A DNA stretch of 64,000 bases from CAWIHK01 sp963835935 (GTDB lineage Bacteria; Bacteroidota; Ignavibacteria; UBA10030; CAVZMI01): NCBI GenBank assembly GCA_963835935.1, contig CAWIHK010000005.1:124001-188000 (forward strand). Reading direction: 5' to 3'. Shown here piece after piece: positions 35,350 through 43,603 of the stretch. Each line of letters starts with the position of its first letter. Position 1 is the first letter of the stretch. The notes under the pieces are model-generated. The model worked only from the letters and a program-made list of their open reading frames with translations. It was not told where the DNA came from and searched no databases. The translations under genes and the position numbers were made by a program.

Positions 35350-36798
35350 TTATTCTAGAAACACAACTCCAGGCCTGTTTACATGTTTAGCAAGATTTGA
35401 TTGTATATCAACTAACAAGCCATGCCGTATTCTGAAAATTGGCATATGCTCTTTAAGTTCCTCAAACTGCTTAGAACCAAAATACCTGAACTCAAAGACC
35501 ATCTTATAAAGTTCATTTTTAAACTCAATCAGTGGACTAATATAAATATTATCCCTTCTACCAATCAGTTCTAAATTTTCAAAATGCCAGAGTACGCCAG
35601 GTACTATCCTATGAACTTCCCATTTTTTCTGTACGAAGTCACAAGTAGGGGAAACCTCAAGAAATATATACTTTAACTTTGATCTTATTTCCTCTCTCTT
35701 TTTTTCTTCAAGTTCTTCGTATTCTTTTCTATACTTCTTCTTAAATGCATGCAATTCTTCATTTGTATATAGATCTATACTTTTTGCCTTGGCAAGAGAA
35801 TATACGATTTCTCTAAAATCTAAAATATCAGCAATCAATTTGCACCAAGGCTTCTTATCAAGTCCTTCTTTAACTTCATAGATATTACCAGGCAAAGAAG
35901 ATTCAGTGCTAGTAATTAATAGCAGCTTATTATTTATGATTGCTTTATGTTTGACATCAACTTTGGAACTTGAGTCGATCTTATCAAAGTTCTTTGAAAA
36001 ATCATGCTTAGTTATTAAATCTTCTACAGAATCAAGAAAAGTTGAATTAAAAGCATAAAGAGCATTTTTTGAAACTTCATTTGTATCGGTCACATCTAAC
36101 TGCTTACCCATATAAGCAAATGCAAGTTCCCTGAAAACACTACACATTGCTTTATCCCAGTCTTCTTCTTTTAAAAGAAGAGAATAGAAGGTCTGCACAG
36201 TCTCCCCGGCAGATTTGTGAATAATATTTTCCCAGATAAGGAAAATATGGAAAGCTTTAAGCGATCCTAACAAATCTTTGATTTTCTTCTCGATCTTTTG
36301 AATGCCATTTTCGACCAGAGTCCATTCAAGTAGATTATTTGCCCCAGCTTTTGATTCAAAAAATTCACCTTTATCCAAGCTTATAATATCCAAGGGTAAA
36401 GAATCTTTGAATTCTTCTCCAATTCTTTCTTGTAAGGTCTTAATAAGATCATCATCTTTAGCCCATGCGATAATAAAATATGGACCATTTTCCTTGCCGA
36501 TAAGTTGCTTTAAAACATTGAGGACTTTGGAAATTTTAGTCTTGTCGTCCCTTCCTATTTCAAGATCAATATCTAAAAAAATAATTCTAATACCTTTAAT
36601 CGGTTTATCTGGAAGTCCGTTCGGGTCTCCGGTAAAGTATTGATATGGAATACGATGTTTTGATAATACATTGAGCAGAGGAAGCCCCTCGCTCACCATG
36701 TCATCAACTATCACTACTCTTCCACTCAATGGCATGCTGGAAAAACTATCCTGATCAAGCGCGGTGGATGTTTGATTTGCATTTATATCTTCTGGCAT
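35350..36798 (-). CDS. receiver-domain protein with unknown C-terminal region, 482 aa
   Basis: Residues about 26-150 look like a response-regulator receiver: VVIVDD with Asp32/Asp33, phospho-acceptor candidate Asp76 in IIFLDID, and Lys142 in ISLDKGEFF. The usual Thr/Ser switch position appears to be Ala or Trp (IIAWAK). The remaining ~330 residues match no output domain I know; they hold a charged coiled coil (about 365-390, KKYRKEYEELEEKKREE) and a C-terminal domain with SPTCDFVQKKW and GVLWHFENLELIGRRD. The ATG has GGGGAGA eight bases before it. It lies directly downstream of the GHKL kinase-like gene, its probable partner. Confidence 0.75.
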   Translation of the reverse strand: MPEDINANQTSTALDQDSFSSMPLSGRVVIVDDMVSEGLPLLNVLSKHRIPYQYFTGDPNGLPDKPIKGIRIIFLDIDLEIGRDDKTKISKVLNVLKQLIGKENGPYFIIAWAKDDDLIKTLQERIGEEFKDSLPLDIISLDKGEFFESKAGANNLLEWTLVENGIQKIEKKIKDLLGSLKAFHIFLIWENIIHKSAGETVQTFYSLLLKEEDWDKAMCSVFRELAFAYMGKQLDVTDTNEVSKNALYAFNSTFLDSVEDLITKHDFSKNFDKIDSSSKVDVKHKAIINNKLLLITSTESSLPGNIYEVKEGLDKKPWCKLIADILDFREIVYSLAKAKSIDLYTNEELHAFKKKYRKEYEELEEKKREEIRSKLKYIFLEVSPTCDFVQKKWEVHRIVPGVLWHFENLELIGRRDNIYISPLIEFKNELYKMVFEFRYFGSKQFEELKEHMPIFRIRHGLLVDIQSNLAKHVNRPGVVFLE

Positions 36799-36861
36799 TG
36801 ATTAATCTCCCCACGATTTTCTTTTTCTGAAAACAATTTTAAAATAAATTGAAGAATGTTC

Positions 36862-38955
36862 TTATTCTTTGTTCTTAAAACAAAGAGCGATGGTGGCACC
36901 TTCATCAAATTCCTCCGGAAGAGAGTAATCACCTTTATCGGGGAAAAAAAGTATTCCTCTGTTTGCGTTCATTATTTCGTTTGATAGGTGCAATCCAAGT
37001 CCGATTCCATAAGGTTTGGTCGACACGAATGGTTTTACTAGTTCCTCTGGTGGCAACGAGAATCCTGGTCCATTATCTGCGATAACCATAGAGGTGTAAT
37101 CAGGCAGCTCATCAGAAATTTTTATCAGTATCTTCTTTCTTTTAATCTCCCCGTACTCAAGCCACCAAATGGAATTGTCTATGATGTTCATTATCGATGC
37201 GATCACCAAGTTTTCAGCACAGCTTACCTTCGATTTTCCAGTGTAACTTTCAAAATCTCGAACTATCTCTATCTTGTGAGCTTCAAGCCTAAATTCTATG
37301 TTAAAAATAGCCTTTTTTATCACGTCCTTAAGATCATTGATCTTCACACCGGTGTTTTTAATTATAAAGCTATAACCCTCTAGAAGTTTTGCAAGATGTT
37401 TAACGAGCGCAACTATTCTTTCCGAGGGTTTTTCTTTTTCAACGACCTTTTTCAATTCTGCAATTATTTTTTCAATTTCGTGTATCACAATACTCATATT
37501 CAAACCTGCTCCCGCGCTCCGCAAGAGAATTTCACTCATATTCTTATAATCGTGCTCAATCTTTTTGAGATACTTGTTAATCTCGTTTTTCAATTCTGAA
37601 TCTCTCAACCTCTTTTCAATAATTATCTGTAACTCAGAAAGACTGGATACTACAGGTTCAGATACACTTTCCTGACTATAGAATGTTCTGATCTTTTCTT
37701 TATCCGTATTTCTGAATGTCTCAACCAGATTTAATGCATACAATACAGATTTCACAAAAGCTTGATATGCTTCATTCTCGACAAATCCTTCTCTGTTTGT
37801 TTTCTCAATCAGATCTTCACTATCCGCTCTTCTAAGATTGATTGCTGCCAGTATGATATTGTTGCTGATTCTTTTTGTAGGCATGTTCACTCTTCTAATA
37901 TCAAGGCTCAACCAATCATTGCCCTCTTCTCCATATTCATTGATTCTAATTCCATCGCGATATACTTTGATACCACCATTCGTATCCAAATACTCTTTCA
38001 ATCCTCGTTTGTCCTGTACTCCCAGACTAAGTATTTTAGGAGTTCGATCATATATAAATCCTTCAAAACTAATTTTACCAATGTTGTATTTAGAAAGATC
38101 AACGACATTATCATTTCTGTCAACGATCTTAAGATGCTTTACAACCTCTTTATCTGCCTGCGTTACTTTTCTACTTTTTAGTTTTACCATAGTAGGAAAG
38201 GGGGTAAACCCATAATCGAAAGAAGTGATTTGCTTTCCTTGTATTTGACATTTGAATCTATACAGAGTATAATTGGAAATTTCATCCCATGACATTAATT
38301 TTTCTAACCATTCCTTTTCGTCTACATCAAAGGATACGTAGAATGATTCAGGGGTATCGAAAGGAGAAGAAAGGGCATTGATAGAACGAAAGACATCTCT
38401 CACCATTCCACGAGTCCAAGGGGAATGAAGATTTCGAATGGTAATCTTTGTACCCGCTTTTTTATCCGTGAAAACTTCTGGCTTCCTTATATAAACAGAA
38501 ACCGGCACATCTTTTAAGTATTTTTCTTTTTGGAAATCAGCCCAGTCAATCTTCAAGTATACCTCATCAGATCCTTGCATTCTGCTTACCAATTCAATTT
38601 CATTACCAAGTTTATGTGCTCCAAATCTCCCTATTCCTTTTTCCCCAATAGGTAGTCTAGTAAATTTTAAAGTCCGTTTTTGTTTTGCAAATAATTTTGC
38701 TTTATGATCACTCCCCGGCTCCATCCATATATCTTTAATAATTGATGCGTCCATACCTATACCATCATCCTCAATCACTATTGTGCCTTTAGCAGGATCG
38801 GTAAGATTCCTCATAGTTATCGTAACATTATTCGCGTCCGCGTCATAACTGTTTTTTGCCAGCTCAAGAAGTGCAATGCTAGCGTTCTTAATTAGCTGAT
38901 CGCCAAGCTGAAGAAGCAGCCTAGCTCTAGGCTTAAATATTAATTCTTCTTTCAC
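36862..38955 (-). CDS. two-headed GHKL ATPase with a histidine-kinase-like half, 697 aa
   Basis: The N-terminal ATPase is Hsp90/MutL-like (HATPase_c_3): N-box ELAKNSYDADA at 31-41, DDGIGM at 63-68, GEKGIGRFG at 104-112. A linker of about 250 residues follows. The C-terminal half looks like a histidine kinase: possible phospho-His492 in IVIHEIEKI, N-box NIIDNSIWW at 590-598, DNGPGF at 627-632 and GIGLGLHLS at 650-658. No membrane segment, so a cytoplasmic sensor. Start GTG 38955 lies inside the methyltransferase's last codons (23-base overlap) behind AAGGAA, showing translational coupling. Similar 'ATP-binding proteins' accompany restriction systems; what it senses is unknown. Confidence 0.85.
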   Translation of the reverse strand: MKEELIFKPRARLLLQLGDQLIKNASIALLELAKNSYDADANNVTITMRNLTDPAKGTIVIEDDGIGMDASIIKDIWMEPGSDHKAKLFAKQKRTLKFTRLPIGEKGIGRFGAHKLGNEIELVSRMQGSDEVYLKIDWADFQKEKYLKDVPVSVYIRKPEVFTDKKAGTKITIRNLHSPWTRGMVRDVFRSINALSSPFDTPESFYVSFDVDEKEWLEKLMSWDEISNYTLYRFKCQIQGKQITSFDYGFTPFPTMVKLKSRKVTQADKEVVKHLKIVDRNDNVVDLSKYNIGKISFEGFIYDRTPKILSLGVQDKRGLKEYLDTNGGIKVYRDGIRINEYGEEGNDWLSLDIRRVNMPTKRISNNIILAAINLRRADSEDLIEKTNREGFVENEAYQAFVKSVLYALNLVETFRNTDKEKIRTFYSQESVSEPVVSSLSELQIIIEKRLRDSELKNEINKYLKKIEHDYKNMSEILLRSAGAGLNMSIVIHEIEKIIAELKKVVEKEKPSERIVALVKHLAKLLEGYSFIIKNTGVKINDLKDVIKKAIFNIEFRLEAHKIEIVRDFESYTGKSKVSCAENLVIASIMNIIDNSIWWLEYGEIKRKKILIKISDELPDYTSMVIADNGPGFSLPPEELVKPFVSTKPYGIGLGLHLSNEIMNANRGILFFPDKGDYSLPEEFDEGATIALCFKNKE

Positions 38956-40204
38956 TTAGCATTTCCTTTATTTTTTCTGCTATCTTTGACGCCATTAAAG
39001 ATGGTACAGCATTCCCAATTTGTTTAAATGCCGCTGTTCGTGTCCCTTCAAAAAAATAATCATCGGGAAACGATTGAATTCTTGCCGCTTCACGTACTGT
39101 TAATGAACGTAATTGTTTTTCGTCTGGATGGATGTAATAATGTCCGTCTTTAGCGATGTGTGCAACTAATGTGTGTGAGGATTCAAGATTGGAAGCAACA
39201 ACCTTGAATCGATCAAGAAAGGCTTCTTTATTTTTATGAGTCTGCAATGATTCAGGAAGGTCTGTATATTTTAATCGTTGTTGCTTTTCATTCCAGAGTT
39301 CAATTGCTTTCTTATAAATCTTTTTATCATTAGCATTAAGTGGTCGCGCAATATGATGAGTTGTAAAATCTATGCCATTGCGTATTCCGGATCGTTGCAA
39401 ATACTCATTCGGTTTTAAAGTATAGTAAGTAATGTCTTGACTTTCTCCCGCAGATAATTCTGGCAGATCAAGAAGAACATCGCTTACTCTTTTTATAATA
39501 TTACTTCTCTCAAAATCCGGATAAGAAAGTTTTAACTCCGTCCTCCATCCGATAATAATGATTCGATTACGGTTCTGCACTACTCCAAAGTGTGATGCAT
39601 TTTGTACTCTATACTCAACCGTATAACCAAGAGCCGGTTTGGAAAAAACCTCCAACATATCCGTAAGATATTTTCCATCATTAGAAGAACGTAATCCGGG
39701 AACATTTTCAAAGACAAAGATTTTTGGCTGGTACTTCTCTAAAAATTTTGCATAAAGGCGATATAAAAATTTCCGTGAATCCCATTTCATTTTGTTTTTA
39801 CCAGTAAATCTACCGATTGTTGAATACGCCTGACATGGGGGACCACCAATAACAACATCAACTTGTTGCATTCCGCACAATGTATCAATAGCTGCAAATA
39901 GAGATCGCAATGTTTTATTGGATATCTTTTCGTTGATAACGCTATTGTTCAATATTTTTGGGATCTTTTTATACAACTCATCTCTAGAAATTTCTTTCTT
40001 GAGATATGATAGATATGCATCAGATTGATAATGTTGCTGTAGGTAATGATAGGCAAGTCTCGTTTTGAGGGTAAGGCAAGCATCGTTATCCATTTCTACG
40101 TGAGCAATGGGTTTAAATCCACAACGTATGAATCCTTCGGATAAACCACCTGCACCCGCAAAAAGATCAATGTATGTAGGTTGTTTCGTCTTTATTACTC
40201 CCAA
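38933..40204 (-). CDS. DNA (cytosine-5)-methyltransferase
   Basis: Modification enzyme of the neighbouring type II system. Motif I YIDLFAGAGGLSEGF at 11-25, catalytic Cys124 in GGPPCQAYS, ENVPG at 166-170, QNRNRIIIIGWR near 211-222, and motifs IX/X LTVREAARIQSFPDDY and QIGNAVPSLMA toward the end. 423 aa. The start is a TTG at 40204; no closer ATG fits the family N-terminus. With an MvaI/BcnI-like endonuclease upstream, the target is probably a CCNGG-type site (CCWGG or CCSGG), though MvaI and BcnI themselves are usually partnered by N4-cytosine methylases. Confidence 0.94.
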   Translation of the reverse strand: MGVIKTKQPTYIDLFAGAGGLSEGFIRCGFKPIAHVEMDNDACLTLKTRLAYHYLQQHYQSDAYLSYLKKEISRDELYKKIPKILNNSVINEKISNKTLRSLFAAIDTLCGMQQVDVVIGGPPCQAYSTIGRFTGKNKMKWDSRKFLYRLYAKFLEKYQPKIFVFENVPGLRSSNDGKYLTDMLEVFSKPALGYTVEYRVQNASHFGVVQNRNRIIIIGWRTELKLSYPDFERSNIIKRVSDVLLDLPELSAGESQDITYYTLKPNEYLQRSGIRNGIDFTTHHIARPLNANDKKIYKKAIELWNEKQQRLKYTDLPESLQTHKNKEAFLDRFKVVASNLESSHTLVAHIAKDGHYYIHPDEKQLRSLTVREAARIQSFPDDYFFEGTRTAAFKQIGNAVPSLMASKIAEKIKEMLSERRINI

Positions 40205-40331
40205 TAGATATATTTATCCGTATGAATATATACAAAAGTTGCAAAAAAAAGTAACTCTTCCGGACTCCGAAAAAAAGATTATAATGCACTTGCAATATTA
40301 CTCCATCAAGAAGTTACTTCCAACGGTCTTT

Positions 40332-41048
40332 TCATAATTCTATCCAGTCCTTGAAAGACCATTGTAACCAATCACTTTTTTGAAGATATCGTAATTCATT
40401 TTTAGTTGGCCGACGATCCATTCTTATATCAAAAATAACATTCCCGGATAATATTTGATTTTTAATAATATCCGATGAGGTTTCTGTCAATAATTGTGCA
40501 CGATCGTATTTAAACCATTCCGCGTCTCCACGCATTTCACTGAATGCACTGACAAGTACTAGGCCGGGAGTTTTTTGCATAAATCTTTTAGCTAACACCT
40601 CTAATTGCCATTCCGCGACTATTTCTCCTGAGACATGCCTCACTGAAATAGTCGTTTCATCAACATTAAGAAATAATCCCATACTGTTTGGCGTTCTTGC
40701 CATGGTAAAATACATTCCTAATCTTCCATCGTCATCGCGGGTACCATATTTTTTAACAGCAGCAAGCGGATTCATTTTCCATGCTTTTTTATTGAACGTA
40801 AATAATGTAATCATTGAAGATGAACCGATACGATGAGCTTTAAGTTCTACTGAACCTAAATCTGGAAGAGCAATATTATTCTCTTCGATACCAAGAAGTT
40901 GTTCTAATGTTTGTCCAATCCCGGTAGGTCCTTTCCTTTTTGATCTGACCCAACCTTTTTTCTTTACTTGAGCAAATTTATTTTTAAATCTATCGAGTGT
41001 TAATTGTCTATGTCTTTTCATTGGAGAGTCCACTTTCTTTTTTTGCAT
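40332..41048 (-). CDS. MvaI/BcnI-family restriction endonuclease
   Basis: Monomeric nicking-type type II endonuclease family. GPTGIGQTLEQLLGI at 40-54 with Glu49, then LPDLGSVELKAHR with Asp63-x4-Glu68-x-Lys70, the same spacing as MvaI's D-x4-E-x-K active site. A further conserved block is SSMITLFTFNKKAW near 77-90. 238 aa, the family length. An in-frame ATG at 41021 (MKRHRQ) is an alternative start. It heads the minus-strand run, divergent from tex, with 127 bases before the methyltransferase. Confidence 0.92.
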   Translation of the reverse strand: MQKKKVDSPMKRHRQLTLDRFKNKFAQVKKKGWVRSKRKGPTGIGQTLEQLLGIEENNIALPDLGSVELKAHRIGSSSMITLFTFNKKAWKMNPLAAVKKYGTRDDDGRLGMYFTMARTPNSMGLFLNVDETTISVRHVSGEIVAEWQLEVLAKRFMQKTPGLVLVSAFSEMRGDAEWFKYDRAQLLTETSSDIIKNQILSGNVIFDIRMDRRPTKNELRYLQKSDWLQWSFKDWIEL

Positions 41049-41199
41049 TTTTCCATTCAGCTAATGTAATGAAAAATTCTAAATGAATACAGTTTTGCCC
41101 GAACTGTAATCTAAACTTTTTCCACACACTATTTATTCGTATATTATATAAATTTATTCTTGGCATCATATTTTTCTCTGCATTCATTCGAGTCGATTT
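41049..41199. promoter_or_regulatory. divergent region between the RM run and tex
   Basis: 151 AT-rich bases that must contain the promoters of the RM-signalling run and of tex. I see no C-protein box or clear operator, and no controller gene is present in the run. Confidence 0.35.
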
Positions 41200-43461
41200 A
41201 TGCTTGACATACAAAAAATCCTGGCGCAGGAATTATCTCTAGCATCGATTCAAATAAAAAATGCTCTCGAATTATTTTTAGAAGGTGCAACCGTTCCCTT
41301 CATCGCCCAATATCGGAAAGAACGAACCGGCGAGATGAACGAAATACAATTGCGAGATTTGTTCGACCGTTTCAGTTATCTCTCCGAACTCGAAGATCGG
41401 AAAAAAACGATTCTCCAATCAATCGAAGAACAAGGAAAGCTCACCGACGAATTAAGAATAAAAATTGAAGAATGCTTGCAAAAGGCGGAACTCGAAGATC
41501 TTTATCTTCCCTACAAACCGAAAAAACGAACCCGCGCAACTATAGCACGCGAAAAAGGCCTCGAACCTCTTGCGGAATTTATTAAAGAAAATAATTCGCC
41601 TGAAGCGAGACAGGTTCTTCTTGAGAAAGAAGCTGAAAAATATCTCTCCGAAGAAAAAGGAGTGGCGACAATCGAAGAAGCTCTCCATGGTGCATCCGAC
41701 ATCATAGCGGAAGAAACTTCGGAAAAAGCCGATCATCGACAGCACATTCGCGATTTCATGATGGCCGAAGGAATGTTTGTTTCAAGAGTGAAGGATGAAT
41801 TTCCGGTTGGCACTACGAAATATGAGATGTACCGCGATTTTAAAGTGAAAGTAAGCGAGATCAAACCGCACAACATGCTTGCACTGCGCCGCGGTGAAAC
41901 GGAAGGCGTCCTTTGGTTCGAAGTGGAATGTGATGAGCAACGGATCATCGATTATCTTGCCGAAAAAGAAATTCATGCCGGAGCCGAAAACGTCGTAGAA
42001 TTTCTGAAAGAGACTGTGCGTGAATCTTACGATCGTCTTATGAAAACTACGTTGATCGGAGAAGTCCGGCTTGAAAAAAAATCGTATTCCGATGCGGAAT
42101 CGATAAAAACGTTCGGAGATAATTTGCGCGAATTACTCCTTTCAAGTCCGGCAGGCATGAAGCCTACACTCGGCATCGATCCAGGCTTTCGTACAGGATG
42201 CAAAGTGGCCGCGATCAGCGACACTGGAAAATTTTTAGAATACACTCCAATTTTTCCACACCACTCGGAGGCCCAACGCAAAGAAGCTGCAAAATCGGTT
42301 CTCGAATTTATTGAAAAATATAAAATCGAACTTATCGCGATCGGAAACGGAACTGCAAGCCGCGAAACCGATGAGTTTATGAATGAAGTACTCGATTCAA
42401 TGAAAACAAAAAATAAACCGATCAAAGTAATTGTGAATGAGTCGGGAGCTTCAGTGTACTCTGCGAGTCCGATTGCAATCGATGAATTCCCTGATCTCGA
42501 TGTTACAGTTCGCGGGGCAATAAGCATTGCACGACGGTTGCAGGATCCGCTTGCGGAATTGGTAAAAATCGATCCCAAATCAATCGGCGTCGGTCAATAT
42601 CAACATGACGTCGATCAAAAATTGTTAAAAACGAAACTGGGAGAAACTGTAGAGAGCTGTGTAAATTTTGTCGGCGTCGATCTCAATCTTGCTTCAAAAG
42701 AGTTGTTAAGTTATGTTTCGGGCATCAATGTCGGCGTGGCAAAAAATATTATTCAATATAGAAACGATCACGGCGCTTTCAAGAATCGGGAAGAACTCCG
42801 CGTTGTGCCGAAACTGGGACCGAAAGCATTCGAACAAGCGGCAGGATTTCTCCGCATTCGTGATGGTGAGAATCCTCTCGATAATACCGCCGTTCATCCG
42901 GAAAGTTATACCATCGTCGAAAAAATTGCGGGCGATCTAAAAATCCCACTAGAAAAAATCACGCATGCAAGCGACAAGATTAAATCAATCGATTTGAAGA
43001 ATTATATCACAGATTCGATTGGCGAACCGACGCTCCGCGATATTTTAGCGGAACTTGAAAAACCCGGACGCGATCCGCGTCAGGAATTCCGGTATGCAAC
43101 ATTCAAAGAAGGAATAAAAGAAATCAAAGACCTCGCTCCCGGTATGGAACTCGAAGGTGTGGTTACAAACGTTGCCAATTTCGGAGCGTTTGTGGATATT
43201 GGCGTTCATCAGGATGGACTCGTCCATGTCTCACAAATGGCCGACCGTTACACTGCCGACCCGAAACAGATAGTGAAAGTCGGACAAGTGGTAAAAGTAA
43301 AAGTACTCGAAGTCAACGAACAGTTGAAGAGGATCAGTCTGACAATGAAGATTTCTCCCACTCCTCAACCCGTGCAAAAACCGGCTGGCACTCCGAAAGA
43401 AAAAAAGAAAGAAAAAGAACCAACAATAGACGATTTGATAAATAAATTTAAAAACAGATAA
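41200..43461 (+). CDS. tex: Tex-like S1 RNA-binding protein
   Basis: Transcription-accessory protein Tex/YhgF, which binds nucleic acids and influences transcription. Tex N domain (ATVPFIAQYRKERTGEMNE near 29-47), YqgF-like RNase H fold with LGIDPGFRTGCKVA near 324-337, helix-hairpin-helix pair (YVSGINVGVAKNIIQYR near 505-521) and C-terminal S1 domain (ELEGVVTNVANFGAFVDIGV, in pieces, about 645-715), ending in a Lys-rich tail. 753 aa, normal. Confidence 0.97.
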   Translation: MLDIQKILAQELSLASIQIKNALELFLEGATVPFIAQYRKERTGEMNEIQLRDLFDRFSYLSELEDRKKTILQSIEEQGKLTDELRIKIEECLQKAELEDLYLPYKPKKRTRATIAREKGLEPLAEFIKENNSPEARQVLLEKEAEKYLSEEKGVATIEEALHGASDIIAEETSEKADHRQHIRDFMMAEGMFVSRVKDEFPVGTTKYEMYRDFKVKVSEIKPHNMLALRRGETEGVLWFEVECDEQRIIDYLAEKEIHAGAENVVEFLKETVRESYDRLMKTTLIGEVRLEKKSYSDAESIKTFGDNLRELLLSSPAGMKPTLGIDPGFRTGCKVAAISDTGKFLEYTPIFPHHSEAQRKEAAKSVLEFIEKYKIELIAIGNGTASRETDEFMNEVLDSMKTKNKPIKVIVNESGASVYSASPIAIDEFPDLDVTVRGAISIARRLQDPLAELVKIDPKSIGVGQYQHDVDQKLLKTKLGETVESCVNFVGVDLNLASKELLSYVSGINVGVAKNIIQYRNDHGAFKNREELRVVPKLGPKAFEQAAGFLRIRDGENPLDNTAVHPESYTIVEKIAGDLKIPLEKITHASDKIKSIDLKNYITDSIGEPTLRDILAELEKPGRDPRQEFRYATFKEGIKEIKDLAPGMELEGVVTNVANFGAFVDIGVHQDGLVHVSQMADRYTADPKQIVKVGQVVKVKVLEVNEQLKRISLTMKISPTPQPVQKPAGTPKEKKKEKEPTIDDLINKFKNR

Positions 43462-43489
43462 AAAAGATTTTTCTTAGAAAAAACAAAGT

Positions 43490-43592
43490 TGGTTCAGGAT
43501 TGTTGGGTTCATGGTTCAAAATTTTTTAAAGGGCTGCTTTAAGTCCTTACAAAAAGTTTTCAACTTTGAACTTTGAACTCTGAACAATAAAC
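43490..43592. repeat. GTTCAAAGTT-type inverted repeat, second copy
   Basis: Left arm GGTTCAGGATTG…GGTTCAAAA and right arm AACTTTGAACTTTGAACTC are roughly complementary around 43540. Same kind of element as 7183-7300, again in a gap between genes. Confidence 0.5.
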
Positions 43593-43603
43593 TCACATAC
43601 TCT

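Noticed and set aside
35350..38955. Detocs-like defence two-component system
   Set aside because: No PLP-domain receiver partner or phosphatase-like effector is present, and the kinase is a double GHKL protein rather than a TPR-linked sensor; only the general idea is shared.
42027..42578. 183-codon minus-strand frame inside tex
   Set aside because: Antisense shadow of conserved Tex sequence.
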